From positions 22,710-86,709 of the forward strand of contig JANXAM010000005.1 of NCBI GenBank assembly GCA_025062155.1: a stretch of 64,000 nt of DNA, given 5' to 3'. The translations under genes and the position numbers were made by a program. The notes under the pieces were generated by a model, which saw only the letters and a program-made list of their open reading frames with translations, ran no database searches and was not told the DNA's origin. This document shows positions 29,135 to 38,519 of this stretch, piece after piece. The DNA comes from Gloeomargarita sp. SKYB120 (GTDB lineage: Bacteria > Cyanobacteriota > Cyanobacteriia > Gloeomargaritales > Gloeomargaritaceae). Within the stretch, counting starts at the first letter, position 1. Each line of letters opens with the position of its first letter.

Positions 29135-30370
29135 ATGACAATTCTCATCACAACTATAGGCACAACTGAGTACGATACAACAACGTATTACTTTCCCGAT
29201 GAAGCCAAATACTGCACCTGTTATGTAGCTGAGGCGATTGCCCTGATGCGTCATGTGAATCGAGTAATCTTTTTACTAACAGAGCAAGCCCGCCAGAAGC
29301 ATTGGTAGCATTTACAACAGCGTTTTAAGGACTGTCAAATTGCAATTACTGTTGAAGCTCGCGCTATTCCTGACGGTCAGACGGAAGCAGAAATCTGGCA
29401 AATTTTCGATGTTCTTGTGGATGCAGTTCCAGCGAATGCCAATGTAATTTTTGACATTACTCATGCATTTCGCTCGATACCAGTCCTGGTGTTGCTGGGG
29501 GCGGCCTTTTTACGCCGGGCAAAAAATGTCAATATCCGAGGTTTGTACTACGGTCTATACCGGCCTGGTCAGGCAAAAACTCCCATTATTGACCTAACGC
29601 CGGCGCTGCGCTTGCTGGATTGGTTGACGGCGACGGATAAGTTTATTAGCACTGGCTCGGCGGTGGAACTAGGGCAATTGCTCAACACCATTCAACAGGA
29701 CTTCTACCGCTCGCAACGGCCACAAAAAGAAGACCCCCGCCCCACAACCCTTAAGCGCTTTGGCACCGCTATCCAACAGGTGTCGCGTTCCCTGGAACTG
29801 GTGCGCCCCATGAGTTTACTCAAAGAGGATTTGCCGAAATTGGTCCATGTTTCGACAGACCAGCTTGCCCAAGAAGTGGGTCAATTTGCCCAGCCGTTTG
29901 GATTATTGCTGGATGCAGTACAACAGAGTTATTTACCGCTGGCGCTGGCTGGTGAAAATGCAACTCCTGATGACCAGGTCCGAAAACAATTTCGCCTGTT
30001 GCAGTGGTATGTAGATAAGGGTTTGACCTTGCAGGCGCTGTTGCTGGCTAGGGAATGGACAATCTTGGCGCTGTGCCTGCTAGCTGGGTATGCGGATTAC
30101 CTTGACCGCGATAGCCGGGAGGCGATTGAGGAACAACTGAAGGCAATGATTGGGTATGGGGAACGTCCGGGTTTGGACCAGCCGATTGCTGCTTATGTGC
30201 CCGATGCAAAAAAGCTGGCGGATTTTTGGTCCTGTTTGACGGAGTACCGCAATGACCTGGCCCATGTGCAGATGCGCAAGAATTTCCTAAACAGTGGTAC
30301 CCTGGAGAACTTTGCCCTGAACGACCTGCTGCCGACTTTACAGGCGCTTTTCCCTAGCTTTTGCCAATGA
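29135..30370 (+). pseudogene. csx1: csx1 (TM1812/TIGR02221 CARF-HEPN ribonuclease), interrupted by in-frame TAG
   Basis: Read through, this is a 411-codon gene with a TAG at codon 58. The CARF part has MTILITTIGTTEYDTTTYYF, VIFLLTEQARQ before the stop, and VIFDITHAFRSIPVLVLLG after it. The C-terminal HEPN domain retains the RxxxxH catalytic pair as EYRNDLAHVQ (R372, H377). Csx1 is a cOA-activated RNase. The stop lies where Gln would be natural (HW-stop-HLQQRF; CAG to TAG is one transition). An internal restart would lack the start of the CARF domain. All other positions are intact, so the lesion is recent, a sequencing error or recoded. Confidence 0.85.
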
Positions 30371-30447
30371 CAAGATTTTGGAAGGGACAAGTTCTAAGGG
30401 TGGTTATGCTGAAGGTGTCTTTCGCTGTCGGGGTATGGAGGTAACCG

Positions 30448-32748
30448 ATGTTTGCCGTTGCTCCTGTCACTGCTGGGTTGCAAACGCCAGAAGGCGCGCC
30501 GATTCCATTGCGGGGCGTGGATTTTGACGTGACGATTCGGGATATAGGCGCTCAGGTGACGGTTTCTCAGCATTTCCAGAATGTGGAATCCCAGCCTATC
30601 GAAGCGGTGTACTCGTTTCCCTTGCCGGAAGGGGCGGCCATCTGCGGGTTTGAGGTGCGCTTGGGGGAGCGGGTGATCACGGGGCGGGTAGAAGAAAAAG
30701 AAACAGCCTTTGTCCAGTACGACGAAGCTCTGAAGGAAGGTCAGGGCGCCTATCTCATTGACCAGGACCGGCCCAACATCTTCACCATCTCGGTGGGGAA
30801 TCTGTTGCCCCAGCAGTCGGTGGTGATTCGGATTCGCTATGTGCAAGAGCTGGAAACACACGCCACAGGTGGCCGGCTGGTGATTCCCACGACCATTTCC
30901 CCCCGCTATGTGCCGCTGGAACAATTGCAAACGGCGCCAGCCAGTGAACTGATGCACATCAATCCCCCAACGGTTCTAGGTCCTTTACCTTACGGGATGC
31001 GGCTGCGCGTGGAGGTGGTCACCAGCAGTCCCTTGGTGAGTGTAGAATCCCCTTCGCACCCCATCCGCTGTACGCTGGCCGATGGTCGCGCTCAGGTGGA
31101 ACTGGTGGGGGACCAGGTGCAACTGGACCAGGACTTTGTGCTGAACTATACGGTGCAAAAGCCACACGCGCCCCAGGTGCGCATCGCCCGCGATATCGGG
31201 TCTGATGGGTTTGTGGCGATGGTGAGTTTTTGGCCGGAATTTCAGGTCTCATCTCGGTCACCCCAAGAGTACATCTTTGTGCTGGATCGGTCGGCTTCAA
31301 TGACCGGCGAGAGCATCCAGCAGGCGAAAACGGCGTTGCTTCTTTGCCTGAAATCCATGCAGCCGGGGGACCAGTTCAATATCTATGGCTTCGGTTCAAC
31401 CTATGAAAAGCTCTTTCCCCGCAGCCAGCCCTATACACCAGAAAACCTGACGACAGCGACGAGCCATGTGCAACGGTTGGATGCCGATTTAGGCGGTACA
31501 AAAATCTATTCCGTTTTGCAAGATGCCTTGGCCCACGCTGGCAGTTTGCCCAGTAGCCAGGTGATTGTGCTGACCGATGGGCAGATAGGCAATGAAGCGC
31601 AGGTCATCGAATTGGCGCAGCGCTATCGAGGTCGGGTGCGTGTGTTTCCCTTTGGGATTGGGCGGGGACCCAATGAGTATTTCATTCGAGCGCTGGCGCG
31701 GGTGACAGACGGGGCAGCAGAGTTCATCTTTCCAGGGGAGCGTATCGAACCCAAGGTCATGCAGCAATTTGCCCGCATGGGAATGCCCTACGCTGAACAA
31801 CAGGTGCGCCTGGATTGGGGTGGCTTGCCGGTCAATCTCGTGACGCCCCGCGTGTTGCCTCCTTTGTTTAGCGGTCAGCGCTGGACTGTTTATGGACGCC
31901 TGGATGCCCTGAAACCGGCGCAAATACGGCTGGAGGCGGTTATCGCTGGACAAACCTACACCTGGGAATTGCCGGTGGACCCTAACCAGCTAGACGACAC
32001 GCCGATTGTTACGCTGCTGTTTGCCCGCAGCGCGATTCGTGATTGGGAAGAGCATCCCCAAGAATGGACGGGTTCCCAACAACGGGAGCGGAAGGCCGAG
32101 TCGCGTGCTCGTCAGGAAGCGCTGGTGGAACTGGGGTGTCGTTACCAGTTGCTGTCGTCCCAAACCAGCTTTGTGGCCATCGAGCAGCGACCCGACGGGG
32201 ATAAAACGGTGGAAATCAAACTGCGGCGGGTGCCGGTTGCCCTGACACGAGGTTGGGGTGGCACTCCTACAGTTAGCTCCGCTGAACTTTCAACTTCTTG
32301 CTATGGTATTGACTTCCGTTTTTGCGATGATGATGATATTGACTTCCGTCATCGTACTTATCCCGCTGCCAGAACGACACTCGTCTCAGGTGACTCGGAT
32401 AACACTGCGTTCACAAAGCTCATTGCCGCTCAGGATTTTGAGGGATTTTGGCCGCTGAGTTCTGAGCTGATGCGGTTATTGGGCTGGGACAAAGCGAAGA
32501 AGGCAAAACGTGCGATTGCGGCGCTCAAAAACGCTGGTATTGCTAAGGAAATAGCCGAAAAAATAGTGGCGACGTTGTTGGCCCTAGACGCACTCCAGCA
32601 GCGTTTTGGGCACAGGCAGGTCGAATGGCAGCTTCTGGCCCAGAAAGCAGAATGCTGGTTGCAGCAACTCGCTTTGACACCCCCTGGCGCTGGGAGTCAA
32701 CCGGCAGACCTAGTGACCCGTTGGCGGCAGTGGTATGAGCGGCTGTGA
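30448..32748 (+). CDS. VIT-VWA domain protein
   Basis: A 766-residue protein. The N-terminal VIT domain (residues about 5-135) shows VDFDVTIRDIGAQVTVSQHF, PIEAVYSFPLPEGAAICGFE and IRYVQEL. A von Willebrand A domain at about 270-430 has the metal-binding DxSxS motif in FVLDRSASMTGES and later IVLTDGQIGNE. The remaining 330 residues hold a second beta domain and a C-terminal helical domain like that in VWA5/PARP4 proteins. No signal peptide is visible, so it is probably cytosolic. It begins 77 bases after csx1 on the same strand. Function is unknown. Confidence 0.85.
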   Translation: MFAVAPVTAGLQTPEGAPIPLRGVDFDVTIRDIGAQVTVSQHFQNVESQPIEAVYSFPLPEGAAICGFEVRLGERVITGRVEEKETAFVQYDEALKEGQGAYLIDQDRPNIFTISVGNLLPQQSVVIRIRYVQELETHATGGRLVIPTTISPRYVPLEQLQTAPASELMHINPPTVLGPLPYGMRLRVEVVTSSPLVSVESPSHPIRCTLADGRAQVELVGDQVQLDQDFVLNYTVQKPHAPQVRIARDIGSDGFVAMVSFWPEFQVSSRSPQEYIFVLDRSASMTGESIQQAKTALLLCLKSMQPGDQFNIYGFGSTYEKLFPRSQPYTPENLTTATSHVQRLDADLGGTKIYSVLQDALAHAGSLPSSQVIVLTDGQIGNEAQVIELAQRYRGRVRVFPFGIGRGPNEYFIRALARVTDGAAEFIFPGERIEPKVMQQFARMGMPYAEQQVRLDWGGLPVNLVTPRVLPPLFSGQRWTVYGRLDALKPAQIRLEAVIAGQTYTWELPVDPNQLDDTPIVTLLFARSAIRDWEEHPQEWTGSQQRERKAESRARQEALVELGCRYQLLSSQTSFVAIEQRPDGDKTVEIKLRRVPVALTRGWGGTPTVSSAELSTSCYGIDFRFCDDDDIDFRHRTYPAARTTLVSGDSDNTAFTKLIAAQDFEGFWPLSSELMRLLGWDKAKKAKRAIAALKNAGIAKEIAEKIVATLLALDALQQRFGHRQVEWQLLAQKAECWLQQLALTPPGAGSQPADLVTRWRQWYERL

Positions 32749-32778
32749 ACCAATCCATCCACCGACGGTGAGGGTTAG

Positions 32779-33061
32779 TACTACGACGACCCCAGCAAGG
32801 GCGTTTACCGCGAGCCGTTTGTGCTTGGAACGGACGAACTGATTGAAAAGGTCTGTCGCTTGCTGGGAGTCCCTACCCTCAAGGCGATTGAGTTCTGGGA
32901 GGGAAACAGCCAGGAGCGTGAAGATACCCACACCTTCAAAGGAAAATGGCGGTGCCTGGTACTATTGTGACCGAATGCAGCAACATTTTTGGCCCTGTGC
33001 GCACCTGTTTGACTACTTTGATACTGCCCCTGCAGTATTGATGGTGGGAGTGTTTGTCTAA
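32779..33061 (+). pseudogene. frameshifted remnant of a small conserved (DUF6717-like) protein
   Basis: The 420-base gap between the VIT-VWA gene and mod holds one broken small gene. The first part reads YYDDPSKGVYREPFVLGTDE then IEKVCRLLGVPTLKAIEFWEG, directly preceded by an in-frame TAG. The second part continues one frame over as ENGGAWYYCDRMQQHFWPC then HLFDYFDTAPAVLMVGVFV. Both pieces resemble the ends of a family I recall as DUF6717. The shift lies near the A-rich run at about 32937-32946 and needs one extra base. No start codon remains. Confidence 0.6.
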
Positions 33062-33081
33062 GGCAGTCATTGCTACATCTC

Positions 33082-33119
33082 AAAAAACCCGTTGGCCTTA
33101 GGCTGGCGGGATTTTTTTT
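33082..33119 (+). terminator. Rho-independent terminator
   Basis: CCCGTTGGCC, loop TTA and GGCTGGCGGG form a ten-pair stem (three G-U pairs), followed by ATTTTTTTT. An AAAAAA run on the other side means it could also work on the minus strand. It separates the CRISPR-accessory and VIT-VWA transcripts from the modification genes. Confidence 0.82.
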
Positions 33120-33143
33120 ATGAGCTAAAAAGAGCTAATGGTG

Positions 33144-33149
33144 TATAAT
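33144..33149 (+). promoter_or_regulatory. candidate -10 element for the mod operon
   Basis: A consensus TATAAT lies about 20 bases before the start of the methyltransferase frame, just after the terminator. No good -35 box is seen at the right distance. Such proximity would give a very short leader, which also leaves open a start further inside the gene. Confidence 0.35.
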
Positions 33150-33169
33150 CAACATACTTAGAAAGCGTT

Positions 33170-35620
33170 TTGGTCGCCCTGAGTGTGAATCACGAAGCAT
33201 TGTTTTACCAAGCACTCGAACAGCTTTTTATTGGTGTTCCCGTTGAAGGACAATCGGGTTATATTAATCTCATGAGCATCAAATCTCGCTATTACCGCGA
33301 AATTTTTGCTCCAGGGCTACGTCAGTATGTTGATGAACAACTGGTAAACTTCCCCACTTTTCGGGAAGAACTCTACGACAAGCTGTATGCTTTTTTCAAG
33401 CGTTATTTTTCAGCCAATGGTTCGCTTGGTTTTTTCTTCACCCCCTGCCATGAGAGCCTATACGAGCGAGTCTACACCGACGACCAGGACGTTATGCTGT
33501 TCTGGAAAACGTCGCGCCTTTACTACATCAAAACTGAGCGATTGTTTCGCAGTATGACCTTAGAAATAAACGGTTATCATCTCCACTTTGATGTCTCACG
33601 AATGGAACATAAAAAAGCCAATGAGAAGCGACAGCTAACCTACTCCCTGGACAGTCTAGATGGCGCGATCCGCTTCCAGGTCTCCTATGCCGAAGGCAGT
33701 AAAAAAACTGACAAAAAGAGTATGATAAAAATGTTGCGCTCACGTGGCATCAACCTGAATGAAGACGACTTAGAAAAAGCCTTTAATCTGTTTGAAAGGC
33801 AAGCGGAGATAGACTATTTTCTGTGCAAGGATGCCAGATCTTTCTTGCGCGAGCAGTTTGACTTGTGGTTATTTCAGTATCTTCTCAGGGAACCAGACAA
33901 CCAGTTCAGCCAAACCCGACTCACCCAACTGCAAGTGCTCAAAAAGGTTGCATATCGGGTTATTGATTTTATTGCCGCATTTGAAGATGAACTGGTCAAG
34001 ATCTGGAATAAACCAAAATTTGCTTTACATTCTCATTATGTCATTACCCTTGACCAGCTCTGGGCAAAGAGTCCTGCGATGGTTGACCGGTTACTCACCC
34101 ACCCTAGCATGGAAACACAGGTGCAGGAGTGGCAAGCCCTCGGATTAGTTGACGCTGATTTTACCCCCACCAAAATCTGGGATACAAGTAGCCTGTTTCG
34201 AGACTTGCATCGTGATTTTCAATTCTTGCCGGTAGACACACGCTATTTTGCCGATATAGAGTTAGAGATTTTAGACCTGTTTGATCAGTTGGATAGCACC
34301 CTTGACGGCTGGTTAGTTAAGAGTGAGAATTACCAGGCCTTGAATACGTTACTTCCCAAGTGGCGTGGGAAGGTCAAGTGTATCTACATTGATCCCCCCT
34401 TTAACAAGGACCAGGAGGCAGACTACCAGTACATGGTTCATTACAAAGACGCTACTTGGTTGACAATGTTAGAAAATCGTCTATCAATTGCCCGTCATTT
34501 TTTGCGTCCGGATGGTCATTTGTTTGTGCGCTGCGATTACTGTGGCAATGCCTATGTCCGACTGCTGCTCAATCATCTCTTAGGGCCAGAGAATTTTCGC
34601 AATGAAATTGTGGTCAAACGCGGCGCAAGTAAAGCTGGATTGATGGGCCAATTCCGGGGTATTCGTTCAATGGCTGTAGGGTATGACAATCTCTACTGGT
34701 ACACGCGGCATCCTGATACACGCATTGCAGGCTTCTTTAAGCCGGCATCACCAAAGCAGCGTGCATCTGGTTCTTGGGTAGATTTTCACAAGGGTGAGCA
34801 TTATGACCGCCCTACGATGCGCTATGAAATACTAGGCGTCTCCATTGAAGTCGGACAGTGGAAATGGAGTCGGGAGCGTGCAATGCGAGCTGTGGAAAAC
34901 TACCAGCGGTACCTAGAAGAAAGCCGCTTCACAGGTGAGACCCTGGAGCAGTACTGGTACCGGCATGGGTGCAACTTGGAGTTTATCCGTCGGGAAGGGG
35001 ACCGGATTAAGTATTGGGTTCACCCCCGCGAAGAAGTGCTTTTGGATAATGTGTGGCTCGATATTGCCGGCTACAGCGCTAATTGGGGATTTTTGACCGA
35101 AAATGCGGAAGCACTGCTGACGCGCGTGTTGTCTCACGTGACAGAAGTTGGCGATGTGGTGATGGACTTCTTCCTAGGTTCGGGGACCACAGTTGCGGTA
35201 GCGCACAAACTTAAACGCAGATGGATTGGTATTGAAATGGGAGAGCACTTCTACACCGTTGTTTTGCCGCGCATGAAAAAAGTTATTTTTGAAAGTAAGG
35301 GCGGTTTTTTCAAGTATTTTGAACTTGAACAGTATGAGCAAACCTTAGCGCGATGTAAGTATGACCCTAATCCAAGTATTTTCGGTGATGAACCACCCCT
35401 GATGAACCATCTCAAGCTGCTGGACACTGTAGAGTTAAAGGAGAATGAGGTCAATCTAAAGCTAGAACAACTCTATGAGGGGATTGACCGAGCAGAGACT
35501 ATTTCGTTGCTGTCGGGTGTTTCCATTAAAAATCTTTCCCCACGGGGAGGAACGCTCGAAGATGGCACGAAAGTAGAAACAATTAGTCCAAGGCAATGGT
35601 TGAAACTGTTGTGGTGGTAG
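33170..35620 (+). CDS. type III-like adenine-specific DNA methyltransferase (Mod)
   Basis: An 816-residue protein. Motif IV, IYIDPPFNKD, is at about residues 405-414, and the SAM-binding motif MDFFLGSGTTVAVAHK is at about 665-680. This IV-before-I order is the beta class typical of Mod subunits of type III systems, which methylate N6-adenine on one strand. The 250 residues between are the likely target-recognition region. The 360-residue N-terminal part is unusually long and unknown to me. Translation starts at a TTG, or at a GTG five codons later. The sequence is AT-richer than the flanking core genes, consistent with transfer. Confidence 0.83.
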   Translation: MVALSVNHEALFYQALEQLFIGVPVEGQSGYINLMSIKSRYYREIFAPGLRQYVDEQLVNFPTFREELYDKLYAFFKRYFSANGSLGFFFTPCHESLYERVYTDDQDVMLFWKTSRLYYIKTERLFRSMTLEINGYHLHFDVSRMEHKKANEKRQLTYSLDSLDGAIRFQVSYAEGSKKTDKKSMIKMLRSRGINLNEDDLEKAFNLFERQAEIDYFLCKDARSFLREQFDLWLFQYLLREPDNQFSQTRLTQLQVLKKVAYRVIDFIAAFEDELVKIWNKPKFALHSHYVITLDQLWAKSPAMVDRLLTHPSMETQVQEWQALGLVDADFTPTKIWDTSSLFRDLHRDFQFLPVDTRYFADIELEILDLFDQLDSTLDGWLVKSENYQALNTLLPKWRGKVKCIYIDPPFNKDQEADYQYMVHYKDATWLTMLENRLSIARHFLRPDGHLFVRCDYCGNAYVRLLLNHLLGPENFRNEIVVKRGASKAGLMGQFRGIRSMAVGYDNLYWYTRHPDTRIAGFFKPASPKQRASGSWVDFHKGEHYDRPTMRYEILGVSIEVGQWKWSRERAMRAVENYQRYLEESRFTGETLEQYWYRHGCNLEFIRREGDRIKYWVHPREEVLLDNVWLDIAGYSANWGFLTENAEALLTRVLSHVTEVGDVVMDFFLGSGTTVAVAHKLKRRWIGIEMGEHFYTVVLPRMKKVIFESKGGFFKYFELEQYEQTLARCKYDPNPSIFGDEPPLMNHLKLLDTVELKENEVNLKLEQLYEGIDRAETISLLSGVSIKNLSPRGGTLEDGTKVETISPRQWLKLLWW

Positions 35621-35632
35621 AGGTCAAAGCCA

Positions 35633-36439
35633 ATGTCCCCTGAAGAAGTTATCGAATTTTGCCTGGAGCCGGACGTCTACAGTCAGATCTGCCGCTCTGC
35701 GGTACATTATGCCCTGCTCTCTTTGCCCTTTACAACCAACCGGATGCAGATCAATGACTTGCAACAACGAGTTGTCAACATCGCCAAGGGTAAGATTGCT
35801 GAGGGGATGGTCAGGGAGTTTTGCCGACGATATGCACCATCGGCTGATTTCGAGACGACAGCGACTCCTTACTACCAGGTGGATAAACGCGATTTTTTAT
35901 TCAGATGTCTAGAGTGGGACATCAAGACCAATTTTTACTCAATCGAGAACCCATCGTCTGAACAGGTAATGGATTTTCCGGCATTGGTACCTAACAGATC
36001 AGACTAGGACCAGTGGAGCAAACGCACAACTACCTATTTCTCAAGTACCGCCCGGAATGGTGTGGCTTTTCTATTTGCATTTCTTCCACAAAACTCTTTG
36101 ACAAAAGACCTAGTACATCTACCGGATAAAGCCGTTTCGATCATTAAAAAGTATGAACGTATTTACTGTGGCAAACCACAGTCTACGCCACCTTCAAAAA
36201 TCTATGAACAGGAAATGGAAGACCTATGGCGTCAAACTGTGATTGAAGACCCATTGGTATGGCCAACCATTCTCATCACTGCCTATGCAAAATCCGACCA
36301 CTTTGAAAAGTTTCACACCGTTGAACCTCAAACTTTCCACACAAGGAATGGACAAGAGATTTTGAGAACAGCTATCAGAAATGCCTATTGTCGAGTCGGA
36401 GACTTACCAGCGTTCAAAACACTCATTAGTACACCTTGA
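35633..36439 (+). pseudogene. PD-(D/E)xK-like protein between mod and res, interrupted by in-frame TAG
   Basis: The frame is open for 268 codons except for a TAG at codon 125. Before it are GKIAEGMVREFCRRYAPSAD and RDFLFRCLEWDIKTNFYSIE, the helix glutamate and the D...DxK arrangement of PD-(D/E)xK nucleases. After it come DQWSKRTTTYFSSTARNGVA and FLFAFLPQNS. A tyrosine codon at the TAG would give RSDYDQWSKR. The end overlaps the res gene by four bases (TTGA), so it belongs to the operon. It could be the separate nuclease subunit of this system; identification is by motif only. Confidence 0.65.
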
Positions 36440-36441
36440 AG

Positions 36442-38514
36442 ATGAATTTATCTACATTCTCATTGACCAAAACGCTGTGGCCCTACCAGCAGGAAGCTCT
36501 AGAAACGGCTGTGGAGTTTTTACGGCAATACTATGCCGACCTGACCCTTTCCACCGACGAACGGAAACAACGACTTTGGCGCACTTATCTTGCCAATGGC
36601 ATTGACCCCAAAGCCTATGACGAGCGTTTTCCTGAACAGCAACGCCTGAGCAGTACCCAGCGGCAAATTGGCCAGCTTTATCGGGCTTATGGTCTCTTAG
36701 ATGCGGAGAACTGTCTCCCCTTTTGGCGTATCTGTAACCGGGCCGGTTTTTGGATGGCAACCGGCAGCGGTAAAACACTGATCATCGTTAAGTTGGTTGA
36801 GCAACTGGCAAAGTTAATGAGTGACCAGACGATTCCCCAAAATGATATTTTGCTCCTTTCTCATCGGGAAGAATTATTAAACCAAATCCGAGCGCATGTT
36901 GCGGAATATAACCAAGCGCTTCCTGAATACCAGATTGTGCTAGAAGATTTGAAACAATTTCCAGAAATTAAGCGTTTCCAGCCGTCACTACCAAGCCGGG
37001 CCGTCACGGTATTTATTGCTAATGCCGACCACTTAACTCTTGAGCAAAAGCAAAAAGAACTGGATTTTCGCAACTATGAAAATGGCGGTCGCTGGTATAT
37101 CATCCTGGATGAAGCGCACCGGGGAGATAGTAAGGACTCACTTCGCAAGGCAATTTTCAATATCATGAGTCGTAATGGATTTTTGTTTAACTTCAGCGCC
37201 ACCTTCACGGACCCTAAAGACCAATTGACGACCATCTACAATCTGAATCTCTCGGAGTTTGTCCGACAGGGATATGGAAAGCATATTGCTATCTTGCCGG
37301 ACGACACAAGTGCTTATTCTGCAGGTGATTACACCAATGAACGAAAACAGGAAATTGTTTTGCAGGCGCTCTTGTTGCTCACTTACCTCAAGCGTATCCG
37401 GGCGGAATTACCAGTATCACTTCCTTATCACTCGCCGTTGCTGGTGGTCTTTGTTAACTCGGTTCAGGCGGCAAATTCAGATTTGGAATTGTTTTTCCGG
37501 GAGCTGGAGCGCGTGGGACGGGGCCAGGTGCCCCCAACCTGTCTGGAACAGGCCAAACGCATGTTAGTCCAGCATTTGCAAAGCCTTAGCACTCCCTTCA
37601 GTGGAGAAAAGCATGTGGCCCCACCCAGGGTTACATGGTTGACCACTTTCCAACTGCAGGACATTCTCCAGCACGTCTATCACGCTGAGAGTCCTGGCCT
37701 GACGGAGGTAATTATTTCAGCGCAGGACCAGCGGGAAATGGCCCTGAAGCTGAAGACGGGGGAACGGCCTTATGCGCTCATCCGTATTGGGGAGACAAAG
37801 AACTGGTTGCAAAAGCAGCTGCGGGGTGTCGAGATTTTGGAATCAGTGCAGGAACAAACATTTTTTGCGTCCCTGAACCAGGAAGACTCACCTATCAATA
37901 TCCTGCTTGGTTCTCGGATGTTCTATGAAGGGTGGGATTCCAGTCGGCCCAATATCGCGCTGTACGTCAACATTGGCAAACAGCAGGAAGCGCGAAAATT
38001 TGTGTTGCAGTCAATCGGGCGTGGGGTGCGAATCTCGCCCGCTCCGGGTGTGCGTGGGCGCTTGGAAAAACATCCGCATTTACAAGCTCAGGTAGCTGAC
38101 TCTCACTGGGTCGAACCACTCGAAACACTGTTCATTTGCGCTGCATCTCGACCGGCCATGCACCACATCTTGGCAACACTAGATGCAGTTCAGCAACCGG
38201 TATCGTCCTTCAACCAGCGAGTCAAAAGAGTACTGTCACCGCCCAAACTGCCGCAGAATCTGTCGCCTTTTGCCATCACGCCAGAAGACCTGCATCGGCT
38301 GCAAAGGTACGTAGCTCACGTAGACCCACGCATTCTCTGGGCTGCTCACGGTTACCAACCCTGCGAGATTCGCTTACTGCATAAGGTATTAAATCGGGCG
38401 CGGGATTATTTCCAACTGCACAACGCCCAACCTGTGCCCAGCATCCGTCAACTTTTGAGCAAGTTGCACCTTTATTTGGTGACCTATGGCCACCTTTTGG
38501 ATGATGGAAATTGA
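36442..38514 (+). CDS. DEAD-family helicase, type III-like restriction subunit (Res)
   Basis: A 690-residue superfamily 2 helicase. Motif I FWMATGSGKTLII, motif II IILDEAHRGD, motif III FNFSATFTD and motif VI VLQSIGRGVRIS are all present, and RMFYEGWDSSRPN matches type III Res proteins. A C-terminal PD-(D/E)xK nuclease domain of classical Res proteins is not evident; the protein is shorter than the usual 850-1000 residues. The separate nuclease-like gene just upstream may supply cutting. I start at the ATG; a TTG two codons earlier overlaps the preceding stop. Confidence 0.84.
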   Translation: MNLSTFSLTKTLWPYQQEALETAVEFLRQYYADLTLSTDERKQRLWRTYLANGIDPKAYDERFPEQQRLSSTQRQIGQLYRAYGLLDAENCLPFWRICNRAGFWMATGSGKTLIIVKLVEQLAKLMSDQTIPQNDILLLSHREELLNQIRAHVAEYNQALPEYQIVLEDLKQFPEIKRFQPSLPSRAVTVFIANADHLTLEQKQKELDFRNYENGGRWYIILDEAHRGDSKDSLRKAIFNIMSRNGFLFNFSATFTDPKDQLTTIYNLNLSEFVRQGYGKHIAILPDDTSAYSAGDYTNERKQEIVLQALLLLTYLKRIRAELPVSLPYHSPLLVVFVNSVQAANSDLELFFRELERVGRGQVPPTCLEQAKRMLVQHLQSLSTPFSGEKHVAPPRVTWLTTFQLQDILQHVYHAESPGLTEVIISAQDQREMALKLKTGERPYALIRIGETKNWLQKQLRGVEILESVQEQTFFASLNQEDSPINILLGSRMFYEGWDSSRPNIALYVNIGKQQEARKFVLQSIGRGVRISPAPGVRGRLEKHPHLQAQVADSHWVEPLETLFICAASRPAMHHILATLDAVQQPVSSFNQRVKRVLSPPKLPQNLSPFAITPEDLHRLQRYVAHVDPRILWAAHGYQPCEIRLLHKVLNRARDYFQLHNAQPVPSIRQLLSKLHLYLVTYGHLLDDGN

Positions 38515-38519
38515 GCGTT

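Noticed and set aside
29135..36439. Amber-recoded genetic code in the island
   Set aside because: Both TAG sites could suggest recoding, but rimO-like core genes, the 8.0 kb genes and others end normally at TAG/TAA/TGA, and no CTA-anticodon tRNA is seen here. Nonsense mutation is simpler.
24602..38514. Integrated prophage or transposon carrying the island
   Set aside because: No integrase, transposase, phage structural gene, or terminal repeat was seen; the only tRNA gene is at 3.9 kb.
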